Assembly: GCA_963738575.1 (NCBI GenBank)
Contig: CAVTWY010000004.1
Location: 620,001-684,000, forward strand
DNA length: 64,000 nucleotides
Origin: CAVTWY01 sp963738575
GTDB taxonomy: Bacteria; Pseudomonadota; Gammaproteobacteria; Burkholderiales; Burkholderiaceae_C
Reading direction: 5' to 3'
Both the position numbers and the translations under genes were made by a program. Of the stretch, positions 16,882-27,300 are shown in pieces. The first letter of the stretch is position 1. Every line of letters starts with the position of its first letter. Under the pieces are notes generated by a model. It had not been told where the DNA came from. It ran no database searches and saw only the letters and a program-made list of their open reading frames with translations.

Positions 16882-16952
16882 CCGACCATGCTAGCAGTTC
16901 GAGGCCGAAACGCAGCTTGCAAAAGGGCGAGCCTGTTTGCGTTTGCAGACAA

Positions 16953-19527
16953 TCATTCCAGCGCCAGCGCGGCCACGGCAGCCTCGGGCAGCAGGGCGCC
17001 CGCAGCCAGCAGCGCCTGGGTGGCGTCGACGTGCAGGCTCGTTTCCAGTTGTTGGCGCACGCGGGAGGCCGCCGCGGCCTCGTTGGGTTCGCGGTGGTCC
17101 TGCGTGCGTTCGTAGGCGGCGTCGGCAAAGCCCAGCAGCAAGGCGGCTGCCTGCGGCCGGCCGTCGAGCGCGGCCAGCAGCGCCAGGTAATCGGCCCACC
17201 AGGCCTGCATGCCGAAGCGCTCGGCCATCTTCCAGCCCAGCACGGCCATGCGGCGGGCCGGTTGCAACTGGTCCAGCGACAGGTAGGCGGCGCACAGGTT
17301 CAGCCGCGCGTGGGCGAGCTCCTGCTCCTCGCGGGTGCCCTCCAGTTGCGCCACCAGGGCCAGCCCGGTGCGCACGGCGGCTTCGGCCTGGCCGGCGGCG
17401 AGTTCGGTGTCGGCCAGCCCGCTGAGCGCCGGCACGGTGCCGGCGCCGGCGTCCTGCCGCATCTGCAGGAACTGACGCGACAGCGCCAGTGACTGCGCCA
17501 TGCGCCCCAGGTATTTGGCGACGCGGCGCTGGTCATCGGCGTGGCACATGCGCAATCGCAACGGCCATTCCGGCCGTTCCAGGGCCTGCGCTTCGTTCAG
17601 CGCCGCATCCGCCTCGGGCGCATCGCCAGCCTTGGCGCGGAGGGTGGCCCAGGCGCCAAGGCAGCGGTACAACAAACCGGCGTGGGTGCCTTCGGCGACG
17701 GCGGCACGGGCGGCCGACAAGCCGATCGGGACGACACGTTCGGCACGCGCCGGGTCCTGCGCACCGCGGCAGGTCCAGATCGCAAAACACACCTCGGCGA
17801 CCAGTGCTGGCGGTGCGTCGCTTTCCAGCAGCGCTTCGCAAGGGTCCAGCAAGGACTGCAACTCACGGTGCATGGTGAAGGGCAGCATGGAGATCAGGGC
17901 CCAGCCGAGCCGCAGCGTGGCCAACGTGTCACCCAATTCGACAGCCAGGTTGAAGGCGGCCAGGCCATTGCCGAAGTCGGGCCGCAGGGCCTCGATGCGC
18001 ACTTCGCGCGTCCTGGTCTCGGTGCTGTAAAGGCGCGCGTTTTCGTGCGCAAACAAGGCCACGGTCGCTTGCAGGTGGCGCGCCTTGATGCGCTCGGTTT
18101 CGCCCGCCGCCTGCAAGCCGCTGCACCGCGTAGGCCCGGGGCGATTCCAGCAAGCGGTAGCGCGGCTCGCCGCCAATGTCGACCAAGGCCACCAGCGACC
18201 GGTCGACCAGGCCGGCCAGCGCGTCGAGCACGGCCCAGGCGTCGAGCTCGTCGTCCATGGCCACCTCCTGCACCGCCGCCAAGCGGGCGCTGCCGACGAA
18301 GACGGCCAGGCGGCGAAACACCTTCTGCTCGGCAGGCGTCAGCAGCACATGGGTCCAGTCCAGCATCGCGCGCAGGGCCCGCTGGCGGTCGGGTCGGTCG
18401 CGCGGGCCGTTGGTGAGCAACGCCAGGCGTTCGTCGAGCACCGTCACCAGGCCCGCCAGGCCCAGCAGTGGCAGGCGCGCGGCAGCCATTTCGATGGCCA
18501 GCGCGCTGCCATCGAGCTGCTGGCACAAGTGCAACACGGGCGCCAATGTCTCGTCGTTCAACTCGAAGCGCCGCGCTGCCACCCGAGCGCGCTCGACAAA
18601 CAGCGCCACGGCGCCGCAAACTGCGGCTTGCGCCACGCTGGCGCCGGCCGGTGGCAGCGCCAGGCCGCCCAGGCGAAAGGGGTGCTCGACGCTCAAACTC
18701 AGTGGTGCCTGGCTGGTGATGACCATGCGCACGTCGGGCGCGGCACGGTGCATGGCATCAACGACACGGGCCACTTCGTCCAGCAGGTGTTCGGCGTTGT
18801 CCAGCACCAGCAGCAGGCGCAGCGGCGCCACGGCTTCGCACAGGCCAGCCAGCACGTCGCGCCGTCCGGCCGCGATGCCCAGCGCGGTGGCAACCGCGCC
18901 CGCCACGGCGGCGGCCTCTGTCACCGGCGCCAGGTCCACCAGGCAGACACCGTGTTCAAAGCTGCCCAGCGACTGGTACAGCAGGTGCTGGGCCAGCAGC
19001 GTCTTGCCTGTTCCGCCGGCGCCCAGCACCGTGACGACGCGGTGCTGGGCCAAGGCCATCTGCAGCTCGCCCAGTTCGGTGTCGCGGCCAATCAGGGGTG
19101 GCAGTGTTGCCGGCAGGTTGGTGCGCAGTGCTGCGGCGGGGGCCTGCTCCGTGGCGGGTGTGGGCGTTGGCTCGGCGTCTGCCGCACGCTCCACCCGGGC
19201 CGTGAAGCGGTAGCCGCGTCCCGGTATGGTGGCGATGAGGTCGCCCCCCAGCACCTTGCGCAGCCCACTAACCTGCGTGACGATGTTGTGCTCTTCGACC
19301 ACCAGCCCGGGCCACACACGATCGAGCAGTTCGTTCTTGGTGACCAGGCTGCCTGCGCGTTCGGCCAGCAGCGTCAGCACGTCCAGCGCACGCCCGCCCA
19401 GCAGCACGGGTTCACCGTCGACTAGCAGCCGGCGCTCGCGCGGCTGCAGCTCGAAGCGGCCGAAGCGCAGGCCGCCCGGCGTGGTGGCCTGCGGCAGTGG
19501 TGGTGGGGCAGGGGGAAGGGACGTCAC
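16953..19527 (-). pseudogene. Winged-helix / ATPase / TPR regulator, split by a frameshift
   Basis: The N-terminal frame (19527-18128) encodes an OmpR-type DNA-binding domain (FGRFELQPRERRLLVDG, VWPGLVVEEHNIVTQVSGLRKVL, IPGRGYRF). An NTPase follows (Walker A GAGGTGKT, LLLVLDNAEHLLD). The frame is lost after PRAYAVQRL. Removing one T near 18125 joins it to QAAGETERIKARHL in the frame ending at 16953, which supplies the helical TPR-like C-terminus. The restored length is about 857 residues. The family resembles AfsR/LuxR-type signal-transducing ATPases with an OmpR-type head. Its ligand is unknown. Confidence 0.75.
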
Positions 19528-19572
19528 TGTTGAGGCGTCAGCTTAGCAGCACCACCAAGCGCGCCGACGGCG

Positions 19573-20109
19573 TCAATGCAGGCGGCGCCGGCGCAGGTCC
19601 GGCACCGCCCGCACCAAGGTCAGCACGCCAGGTTCGGCATCGGCAGCGGCCGATGCCGCAGTTTCTGCAAAGTCGTGGCGGCGCAGGAAGCCGCGCATGC
19701 GCTGGTTGGACAGTTCCACCTCGGCCCGCAGCCGTTGCACGCCGCGCGCGCCGGCGGCGGCAACCAGGGTTTGCATCAGGCGGTCAGCGACGCCTTGGCC
19801 ACGGCAGTCGTCGGCCACGGCCACCGCCATCTCGGCTTCGTCGCCGCTCGCGTCGCAAAAGAAGCGTGCCTCGCCCAGCAGACGCGGGCCACCGGGCGCC
19901 ATGGCAACCACCACCCAGGCGACGTGGCGGCTGCCGTCGGGGCTGGTCATCAGGCGCAGCAGGCCGCTCGAACACGTGTTGACGGCGCCGTGGAAGCGGT
20001 GGCGGCGCGACTCGTCGCTCAGGCCCTGCAGGAAGGTCTGTACCAGCAGCGTGTCGTTGGCACGCACGGGGCGGATGGTCATCGCGGCAGAGGTCGAGAG
20101 CGGGGTCAT
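19573..20109 (-). CDS. GNAT-family N-acetyltransferase
   Basis: A 178-residue single-domain protein. The GNAT acetyl-CoA loop is visible (VAVADDCRGQGVADRLMQTL), and the N-terminal part (IRPVRANDTLLVQTFLQGLSDESRRHRF) resembles acetyltransferases found fused to acyl-CoA synthetases or acting on proteins. The substrate cannot be read from the sequence. It is convergent with nothing and lies 45 bases from the start of the regulator gene, on the same strand. Confidence 0.8.
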   Translation of the reverse strand: MTPLSTSAAMTIRPVRANDTLLVQTFLQGLSDESRRHRFHGAVNTCSSGLLRLMTSPDGSRHVAWVVVAMAPGGPRLLGEARFFCDASGDEAEMAVAVADDCRGQGVADRLMQTLVAAAGARGVQRLRAEVELSNQRMRGFLRRHDFAETAASAAADAEPGVLTLVRAVPDLRRRRLH

Positions 20110-20311
20110 CGCGGTACTCCTGGGTGGAAGCAGATGCCGCCAGTGTTCACCTTGGGGTAGCGCCGCGTCCTCAAGCGGCCGTCAAGCGTTGTCAAACCTG
20201 CAGGTCCCGGGTTTGAGAACGTTTGAGGTCGTCTGAACGACGCCGGGCGGGGTGGCGGCGGACATTGCAGACAAGCGGCGCAAGGTGCACCGCGCCCTGC
20301 CGGAGAACCCC

Positions 20312-21208
20312 ATGAAACTTGCCCTGCTTCTTGTCGCCGTTGGCCTGGCCGCTGCCCTGGTCCTGTACGCAGCCATCTGCGCCGTCGTGGCGCACCGCTT
20401 CACCACGGCGCGTCGCGTCGCGCCGGTTGACGGTGCAGGCGCAGCGACGCCGTCGGCGGCAGTGGCGCTGGCCTCGCGCGGGCGCCACGTCACCTTGCAC
20501 GGCTGGTACCTGCCAGCCGCACCGGGTGGCGCGGCGGTGGTCTTTGTGCACGGCAAGGACGCCTGTCGCGGCAGCGAACTGCGTGGGCCGACCTTCGAGC
20601 TGGCGCGCGCCCACGTCGCCGTCGGGATTTCGGTGCTGATGATCGACCTGCGCGGCCACGGCACCAGCACATCAGCGCGCATGACCTACGGCGCAGAGGA
20701 AAAGCTCGACGTGCTGGGCGCCGTGGATTGGCTGCGCGAACAGGGCCACTGCCGCGTCGGCGTGCTCGGAGCCTCGATGGGTGCTGCCTCGGCGTTGCTG
20801 GCGGCCGCCGATGACACCGTGATCGACGCATTGGTGGCCGACAGCGCCTTCGCCAACTTCGGCGCCATGATCGAGCGGCAGTTCCGGCAATTGTCCGGGC
20901 TGCCGTCGTTCTTTGTGCCCGGTGCGCTGGCGCTGGGCCGGTGCCTGACGGGACAGCGCCTCGCCGACGTCAGCCCGCTGGCGGCGGCGGCAAGCCTGAT
21001 CGGCCGGCCCTTGCTGGTGGTGCACAGCCAGGGCGACCGTTTTGTCTCTGTCGATGACGCGGTGGCCATCGCCGGCGCGGCGGCGGCCGAGTGCTGGATC
21101 ACGGACAGCGAAGGCCACATTGGCAGCTTCGCGTCGGCGCCGGCCGTCTACGCCGAGCGGATCGTGTCCTTCTTTGCACAGCACCTGGGTGGCACTTTAG
21201 CGGCTTGA
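20312..21208 (+). CDS. Alpha/beta hydrolase, membrane-anchored
   Basis: I start at the ATG at 20312, which gives a 298-residue protein with an N-terminal membrane helix (about residues 3-25). The hydrolase fold is clear: oxyanion region VVFVHGKDACRGSE, nucleophile Ser in GVLGASMGAAS, acid in VVHSQGDRFVS and the His in ITDSEGHIGSF. The domain faces the periplasm if the helix is an uncleaved anchor. The substrate is unknown. The gene is convergent with the regulator at 21263, with about 55 bases between them. Confidence 0.85.
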   Translation: MKLALLLVAVGLAAALVLYAAICAVVAHRFTTARRVAPVDGAGAATPSAAVALASRGRHVTLHGWYLPAAPGGAAVVFVHGKDACRGSELRGPTFELARAHVAVGISVLMIDLRGHGTSTSARMTYGAEEKLDVLGAVDWLREQGHCRVGVLGASMGAASALLAAADDTVIDALVADSAFANFGAMIERQFRQLSGLPSFFVPGALALGRCLTGQRLADVSPLAAAASLIGRPLLVVHSQGDRFVSVDDAVAIAGAAAAECWITDSEGHIGSFASAPAVYAERIVSFFAQHLGGTLAA

Positions 21209-21262
21209 CGGCCGACTCTCCCTTCAACAACGCCGCAGGAGTTTCCCCGTTTAACCGCCCAT

Positions 21263-22963
21263 TCAACGGCCCGGCTTGAGAGTCCGCAACTTGGCCACGT
21301 CCATCGCCGCATGCAACAACGTCGAGGCGCGCAGGCGGATGGCAGGGTCGGCCAGTTGCCAGCGTCCGGCCGCACGGTCGTCAACCCGTTGCGGTGCCAG
21401 GGTGTGCGCCAGCTTGATCTCGGCGGCGGCGGCCTTGGGCGCGCTCAGCCCAGCATGGCTTAAGGCCAGGCAGAGGTGAGGCGGGTAGAAGTGCGGGGCC
21501 TCGCCGGCGGCAAGCGTGGCGGTGGACACGGCGTTTGCCAGATCGTCGCCTGCAAAGTACGCCCATGCCAACGAGTTGAGGTATGACCAGCGCATCGGGT
21601 CGCGCGGGCTCAGGCGCAGGGCTTCCTGGGCGTGGCGTATGCCCGACTCGACGTGGCCTGCCCCAGCCTCAATTTGTCCCAACAGACTCAAAGTTAGAGC
21701 GTCGTTGGGGTTGAGCTCGTGCGCCCGTCGAAGGTCGGCCAGCCCGGCCGCCGGCTGATCGCAGTACACCAGCAGCATGCCCTTCCAGAGGTGGGCGACG
21801 TGGTCGCTGCTGTCCACGTCGATCGCGCGCCGGGCGGCGTCCAGGCCAGCCTTGGCATCGTCGGGGCTTTGGGGGCCGCTGCCGGCCCAAAGTCGCCGCC
21901 AATGCAGGTACGCAATGGTGCTAAGCGCCGCACCGCATTCGACGTCAAGGGCCACAGCGTCTTCGGCCATTTGCAGGGCATCTGCGTGCGACACTTGCGA
22001 CGCGTCCTTGTCGGCTTGCCGCGCCAAGTCGCGGGCGCGCATGGCCATTTCGTCGCTGTTGAGTTGCTTGGCCCGACCCCCTCGCAACTTGCGAAACTCG
22101 GACGACTCGATCTGCGGTGCGATGGCGCCGACGATGGCGCGCGTCAACTCCTCTTGAACGGCAAAGATGTCTTCAAGCGCCCGTTCGTAGTGCTCGGCCC
22201 ACAACTGGGCGCCGGTCAGTGCGTCGCACAGCTGAGCCGTGACCCGAATGCGCTGGTCTGCGCGGCGCATGCTGCCCTCGAGCACGTAGCGCACGCCCAG
22301 CTCCCGCGCAATCACCCGCACGTCCTGCGCCTTGCCCTTGTAGCTGAAGCTGCTGTTGCGGGCGATGACAAACAGCGAGCGAAAGCGCGACAACTCGGTG
22401 ATGATGTCCTCGGTCACGCCGTCGCTGAAATACTCCTGGTCGGCGCCGCCCCCCAAATTGGCAAAGGGCAGCACCGCGATCGACGGCTTGTCGGGCAAGC
22501 TCAAGGCAGCTTCGTCGCCCGGCGCCACGGGTGCCACCGGTGCTGCCACGCGGGCATCGACGGGCGCCGCTGCGCGTGCATCAACCACCGCCGCTGCGCG
22601 CGAATCGACCACCTCCATCGCAAACCGATAGCCGCGCCCAGGAATGGTGGCAATGGCCTGGGGCCCGAGCAGCTTGCGCAGCGCCGAGACATGCACCGTG
22701 AGGTTGTTTTCTTCCACCACCACGCCGGGCCAGACGGTGTCCATCAACTCGGTCTTGGTGAGCATGCGGTCACGTTGTTCGATCAGGCAAAGCAGCAGGT
22801 CGAAGGCGCGGGCCCCCAAGACAGCGGGCTTGCCGTCTTGGATCACGCGGCGTTCATCGGGTCGGACTTCGCAGGCACCAACGGTGTAACTGTGGACCAT
22901 GAACTTATTCCATGAAACTGCAGGGGCTGAGACTTCTTGCAGGCTTGCAACGTGGAGGGGCAT
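21263..22963 (-). CDS. Winged-helix regulator with TolB-like and TPR domains
   Basis: I start at the ATG at 22963 because it is preceded by AGAGGAACC and lies eight bases after the stop of the upstream gene. The 566-residue product has an OmpR-type DNA-binding domain (VRPDERRVIQDGKPAVLGARAFDLLLCLIEQRD, VWPGVVVEENNLTVHVSALRKLLG). A low-complexity Ala/Val/Asp linker with repeated DARAAAPV units follows. A TolB-like region found in CadC-type and cyclase-linked proteins comes next (KPSIAVLPFANLGG, DGVTEDIITELSRF). TPR repeats form the C-terminus. It probably regulates transcription; the signal is unknown. It may be co-transcribed with the heme-motif gene upstream. Confidence 0.82.
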   Translation of the reverse strand: MPLHVASLQEVSAPAVSWNKFMVHSYTVGACEVRPDERRVIQDGKPAVLGARAFDLLLCLIEQRDRMLTKTELMDTVWPGVVVEENNLTVHVSALRKLLGPQAIATIPGRGYRFAMEVVDSRAAAVVDARAAAPVDARVAAPVAPVAPGDEAALSLPDKPSIAVLPFANLGGGADQEYFSDGVTEDIITELSRFRSLFVIARNSSFSYKGKAQDVRVIARELGVRYVLEGSMRRADQRIRVTAQLCDALTGAQLWAEHYERALEDIFAVQEELTRAIVGAIAPQIESSEFRKLRGGRAKQLNSDEMAMRARDLARQADKDASQVSHADALQMAEDAVALDVECGAALSTIAYLHWRRLWAGSGPQSPDDAKAGLDAARRAIDVDSSDHVAHLWKGMLLVYCDQPAAGLADLRRAHELNPNDALTLSLLGQIEAGAGHVESGIRHAQEALRLSPRDPMRWSYLNSLAWAYFAGDDLANAVSTATLAAGEAPHFYPPHLCLALSHAGLSAPKAAAAEIKLAHTLAPQRVDDRAAGRWQLADPAIRLRASTLLHAAMDVAKLRTLKPGR

Positions 22964-22970
22964 GGTTCCT

Positions 22971-24209
22971 CTAGTGCCCGGGTGGCTTCTGGCCATTCAC
23001 CATCAAAAACCGAGTCGCGTTGCCCGGCACCTTGGGCGACGCTTCGATGAAAGACCACATGGCGTCGAGCGTGCTGTAGTTTCTTAACTCCTGGGGGTTG
23101 GGTGTGCCAGCGTATCCGGTGCCCGTGCCGTCCTCATGCGCGGTGCGCAGCGGAAACAACCGCGTGGGCACGCCGTCCACCCGGCCAAGGGCCGAATACG
23201 CGTGACAGCCGATGCACGACGACGTTTTGAGGATGCGCGTTTCTTGCTGTGTGTTGGTGAGGTAGGTCGGAGCGATATCTGCCCCGACAAATGCGAATTG
23301 CGCGCCATTGCCGCGGTAGTGTTCCCAGGGCGTGCCCGCGAACTTGGCGCGTCGGGTTGCGTTTTCGGCTTGCATGCGCTTGTCAATTCGAAGCGCGAGC
23401 ATCACTTTGGGAAAATCGCGGTCGTACGTTTGTGCACCGTTGTCGACCTGCTCGAACGCCGTCCAAAACCACTGGTCGAGCACTTTGACCATGATGTTCA
23501 TGCCCGTCATGCCCAGCCTTACGTTGCGCTTGTCGCCACCGCTTGATTGCAGCACCCCTTGGGTCTGCACGTAGCGGTGCGCGATCGAGCGGTCTTTGCC
23601 CGGGTCCAAGATGCGCCAGCTCACTTTGACTTCGATCGATCCATACGGCATCACCAGCCGCTGGTTCTTGGCCAGGTACGCCAGCTGGCCCTCGACGTTG
23701 TAAAGCTCGTGCTCGACCACGTGGTCAAACGCAATCTTGTTCATCCTGACTTCGCTGTAAATCGGTTCACCGTTGATGTCGCGCAGCCCGCCGGTGACAA
23801 AGCTTGGGTCGGCCGACGACGCAAGCATCACGCCGTCCGACAACCGCAGGCTGGACTTGCCCGCCGGTGGGGTCGAAGGGTCGGGCACGTCCCAGCCTGG
23901 GGGCTTGGCACCGTTGGCTAAAAAGACTTCGGTTGATGCCTTCCATGTCTCCCAAACGGCCTTGGATGGCCGACCCAGCGCGCGGCCCGCATCGGGCACG
24001 CCCCGGGGCCCGGCCAGCGCTGGCCAGTTGGTGGCGATGAAAACGTCCCAGGCGAAGGCTTCGGGCGCCGACACCGCGCGCGCCGCGTTATCCACCCGGG
24101 GCACCTTGTGCGGCAGCCCTGGGGCCGCAAGCGCGGCTTGGGTAACTAACGTCACCAACAACGCCAGCACCAAGTGCGCTGGCAAGGTGCGAAGGATCAA
24201 TGGGCGCAT
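22971..24209 (-). CDS. Exported protein with a c-type heme motif
   Basis: From MRPLIL the product is 412 residues with a signal peptide ending QAALAA. One heme-c attachment motif is visible near the C-terminus (SSCIGCHAYSALG), with a downstream Met in AMWSF that could be an axial ligand. The rest shows no family I recognise. The conserved-looking block WDVFIATNWPALAGPRG suggests a defined periplasmic family. A single-heme periplasmic redox or sensor role is inference. Its stop sits eight bases before the winged-helix regulator start, so the two are likely coupled. Confidence 0.7.
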   Translation of the reverse strand: MRPLILRTLPAHLVLALLVTLVTQAALAAPGLPHKVPRVDNAARAVSAPEAFAWDVFIATNWPALAGPRGVPDAGRALGRPSKAVWETWKASTEVFLANGAKPPGWDVPDPSTPPAGKSSLRLSDGVMLASSADPSFVTGGLRDINGEPIYSEVRMNKIAFDHVVEHELYNVEGQLAYLAKNQRLVMPYGSIEVKVSWRILDPGKDRSIAHRYVQTQGVLQSSGGDKRNVRLGMTGMNIMVKVLDQWFWTAFEQVDNGAQTYDRDFPKVMLALRIDKRMQAENATRRAKFAGTPWEHYRGNGAQFAFVGADIAPTYLTNTQQETRILKTSSCIGCHAYSALGRVDGVPTRLFPLRTAHEDGTGTGYAGTPNPQELRNYSTLDAMWSFIEASPKVPGNATRFLMVNGQKPPGH

Positions 24210-24390
24210 GGCGACTCCTCGAATCCAGTTCGCCCTTGGGGCTCGATGGCAGCCCTTGGGGGACGCAAAAACCGCATAATGCTTGGCAACGTCGAAACAC
24301 GGTACGACGGTGGCGCATGGGCGCCTTGTGGTAGGCCCGTGCGTCGCCGCCCGAGTTTGCAGGCAAGGACACATTCAGTCAAAAGAAATC

Positions 24391-27300
24391 GTGGACCCTG
24401 ACGTCTCCGTCTGGTTGGAGCAGCTCGGGCTTGGGCAGTACGCCGAGGGCTTTCGCGAGCACGACATCGGTTGGCCGCTGCTGGCCAAGCTTGACCACGC
24501 GACCCTCAAAGACATGGGCGTTGCGTCGACTGGGCACCGGATACGCATGCTCGACGCCGTGGCCGCCACGGCAGCCAGCCATCAAACCGTGCAACCGGCG
24601 CGCGCGCCCGAAGCCTTGCAGCCCAACGGACACGCAACCGACGCTGGCCCAGCCGAGCGGCGACAACTGACGGTGATGTTCTGCGACCTGGTGGGCTCCA
24701 CCGAACTGTCCATGCGCCTGGACCCCGAGGTTTTTCGCGACGTGGTGCGTGCCTACCAACAGGCGGTGGAGGGCGTGACCGAGCGCTATGGTGGGCATGT
24801 TGCCCAGTACCTGGGCGATGGCTTGTTGGTGTACTTTGGGTACCCCACGGCCCACGAAGACGACGCCCAGCGGGCCGTGCTTGCGGGCCTGGGCATTCCC
24901 GACGCTTTGTCCCGCCTGAATACACGCTTAACCGCCCAACACGGCGTGCAACTCGCTGCGCGTGTGGGCATCCACACGGGGCCGGTGGTGGTGGGCCGCA
25001 TGGGAAGTGACGCGCACCACGAAAACCTGGCCGTGGGTGACACCCCCAACTTGGCGGCGCGCCTGCAGGCCCAGGCTGCGCCGGGCGCCACCGTCATCAG
25101 TGCGGGCACGCGGCAGCTGCTCGGGTCGTTGTTTGCGCTGACGCCGCTGCTCGACCTTGCACTGAAAGGCGTTGCCGCGCCAACGCAGGCTTTTGTCGTG
25201 GTGGGCGAGCAGCCCGCCGAAACGCGCTTTGCCAGTGGCCACGGGGCCGACGCCACTGCCATGGTGGGCCGTGAACACGAGTTGGCGTTGCTGCTGGCGC
25301 GGTGGCGTCAGGCCAAGGCGGGCCAGGGGCAGATGGTGGTGCTGACGGGCGAAGCTGGCATCGGCAAATCACGCATCGCCAGCGAACTAACAAAAAACCT
25401 GACTGCCGAGCCGCATCGGCGCATCAGCTACCAGTGTTCGCCCTTTCACACCAGCACCGCGTTGTACCCCGTGTTGCGGCAGGTGGTCTTTGCCGCTGGC
25501 ATCGACGCCAGCGACTCGCCGCAGCACAAGCTGGCCCGGTTGGAGCAGTTGCTGCGCGAGTCGCCAGGCGACGTCGCGATGGCCTCGCACCTCATCGGCG
25601 CATCGCTTGGGCTGGGTGAGCTGGCCGAGGTGCAACACGGCGCGCTCGCGATGTCGTCAGAGCAACGCCGCGAACGCTTGCTGCAAGCGCTGCTGGACCA
25701 ACTCGTGAGTGCGGCCGACGGACGCCCGACGTTGGTGGTGCTGGAGGACGCACACTGGATCGACCCGACCACGCTGAGCCTGGTGGACATGGCGCTCGAA
25801 CGCATGCGTGATCGCCCCATCTTCTTTCTTGTGACGGCGCGCCCCACGTTCAGACCCAGCTTTGGCGAGCATCCGATCGTGTCGCACCTGTCGCTCACAC
25901 GGCTTGACCGTGAGTCGATTTTTCAGATGGTGGGGCAGGTGACGCAAGGCAAGGCACTGCCTGCGACGCTGATGCAGGACATTGCCGCCAAGACCGACGG
26001 GGTGCCGCTGTTTGTGGAGGAGCTGACCAAGTCGCTGCTCGAATCAGGGCAATTGCGTGACACCGGGCAAGACTACGCATTCGATGGCGCGTTCGACCCG
26101 CTGACCATCCCTACCTCGCTACGCGACACCTTGATGGCGCGCTTGGATCACGTGCAGGCCATCAAAGAGGTTGCCCAGACGGCCGCCTGCATCGGCCGCG
26201 AGTTTGCGTGGCCACTGCTTGCGGCGGTGGTGCAAGGGCCCGCCGAGTGGCTTGACGCGGCATTGAAGCAACTGGTGGATGCCGCGCTCATCATCCGCCG
26301 CGGCACGGTGCCCGAAGAGTCAACCTTCATCTTCAAGCACGCGCTGGTGCGCGACGCCGCCTACGACAGCTTGCTCAAAGCCAAGCGCGTGACGATTCAT
26401 GCGGCGCTGTTGCAGCACCTGCAACGCGACGCCAGCGTGCCGCCGCAGGTGCTGGCCCACCATGCCGCTGCCGCTGGCCGCCTGTCGGAGGCTGCCGACC
26501 ATTGGGAGCAAGCTGGCGACCGTGCCGCCGTCCTTTCCAACTTCAGCGAGGCCATCAGCCATTTTGAGCAGGCACTGCACTGCGCCGACGCCAAAGACGG
26601 TGCCCCACCCGCCACGTCCGGCGACGACCCGCGTGAGAGAACCCTGCGCCTGGTACTTAGGCTGGCGCATGCCTGTGTGGCCCGCCACGGACACGCCAGT
26701 GCCCTGACTGTGCAGGCCTTCAAGCGGGCCCACGACCTGGCCGATTTGCTCGAAGCGTCGCCGCGGCGCTTTGCGGCCTACTACGGGTACTTGGTGACGC
26801 AGCTGGTGCAATGCCAATTGCGCGAGGCCATGGCGGTGGCCCACAAGCTTTCCAAGGACGCCGACGCCGGCAACGACGACGTGCGCCGCTTGATGGCCGC
26901 CTGCGGGCGCGGCACCACGGCCACTTTGATGGGCGACTTTGCAGCCGCCCACGAGTGCTTCAACATCGTCTCGCGTCTGGGCGAAAGGATGGAGGCGGCC
27001 ACGCTGATTCGGCAGTTCGGGCACGACCCGCGCGGCGTGGCGCGCTGCTATGGGGCGCTGGGGTTGTGGTGCACGGGCGACCGCCTGGGGGCTGCCAGCC
27101 TGTGGCACCAGGGCATCCAACTGGCGCGTGCGTCAAGCCACACACCGTCGCAAGCACAACCCTTGGTGTTTGGTGCCTTGTTGGCGGGGCTTTCGCAATG
27201 GCCAGACGAGTTTGAACAGCGCACCGATGAAGCCACCGCCTTCACTGCGCAACACGGGTTTCAGATGTGGCATGGCTTTGCAACGTGCCTGCGTGCGTGG

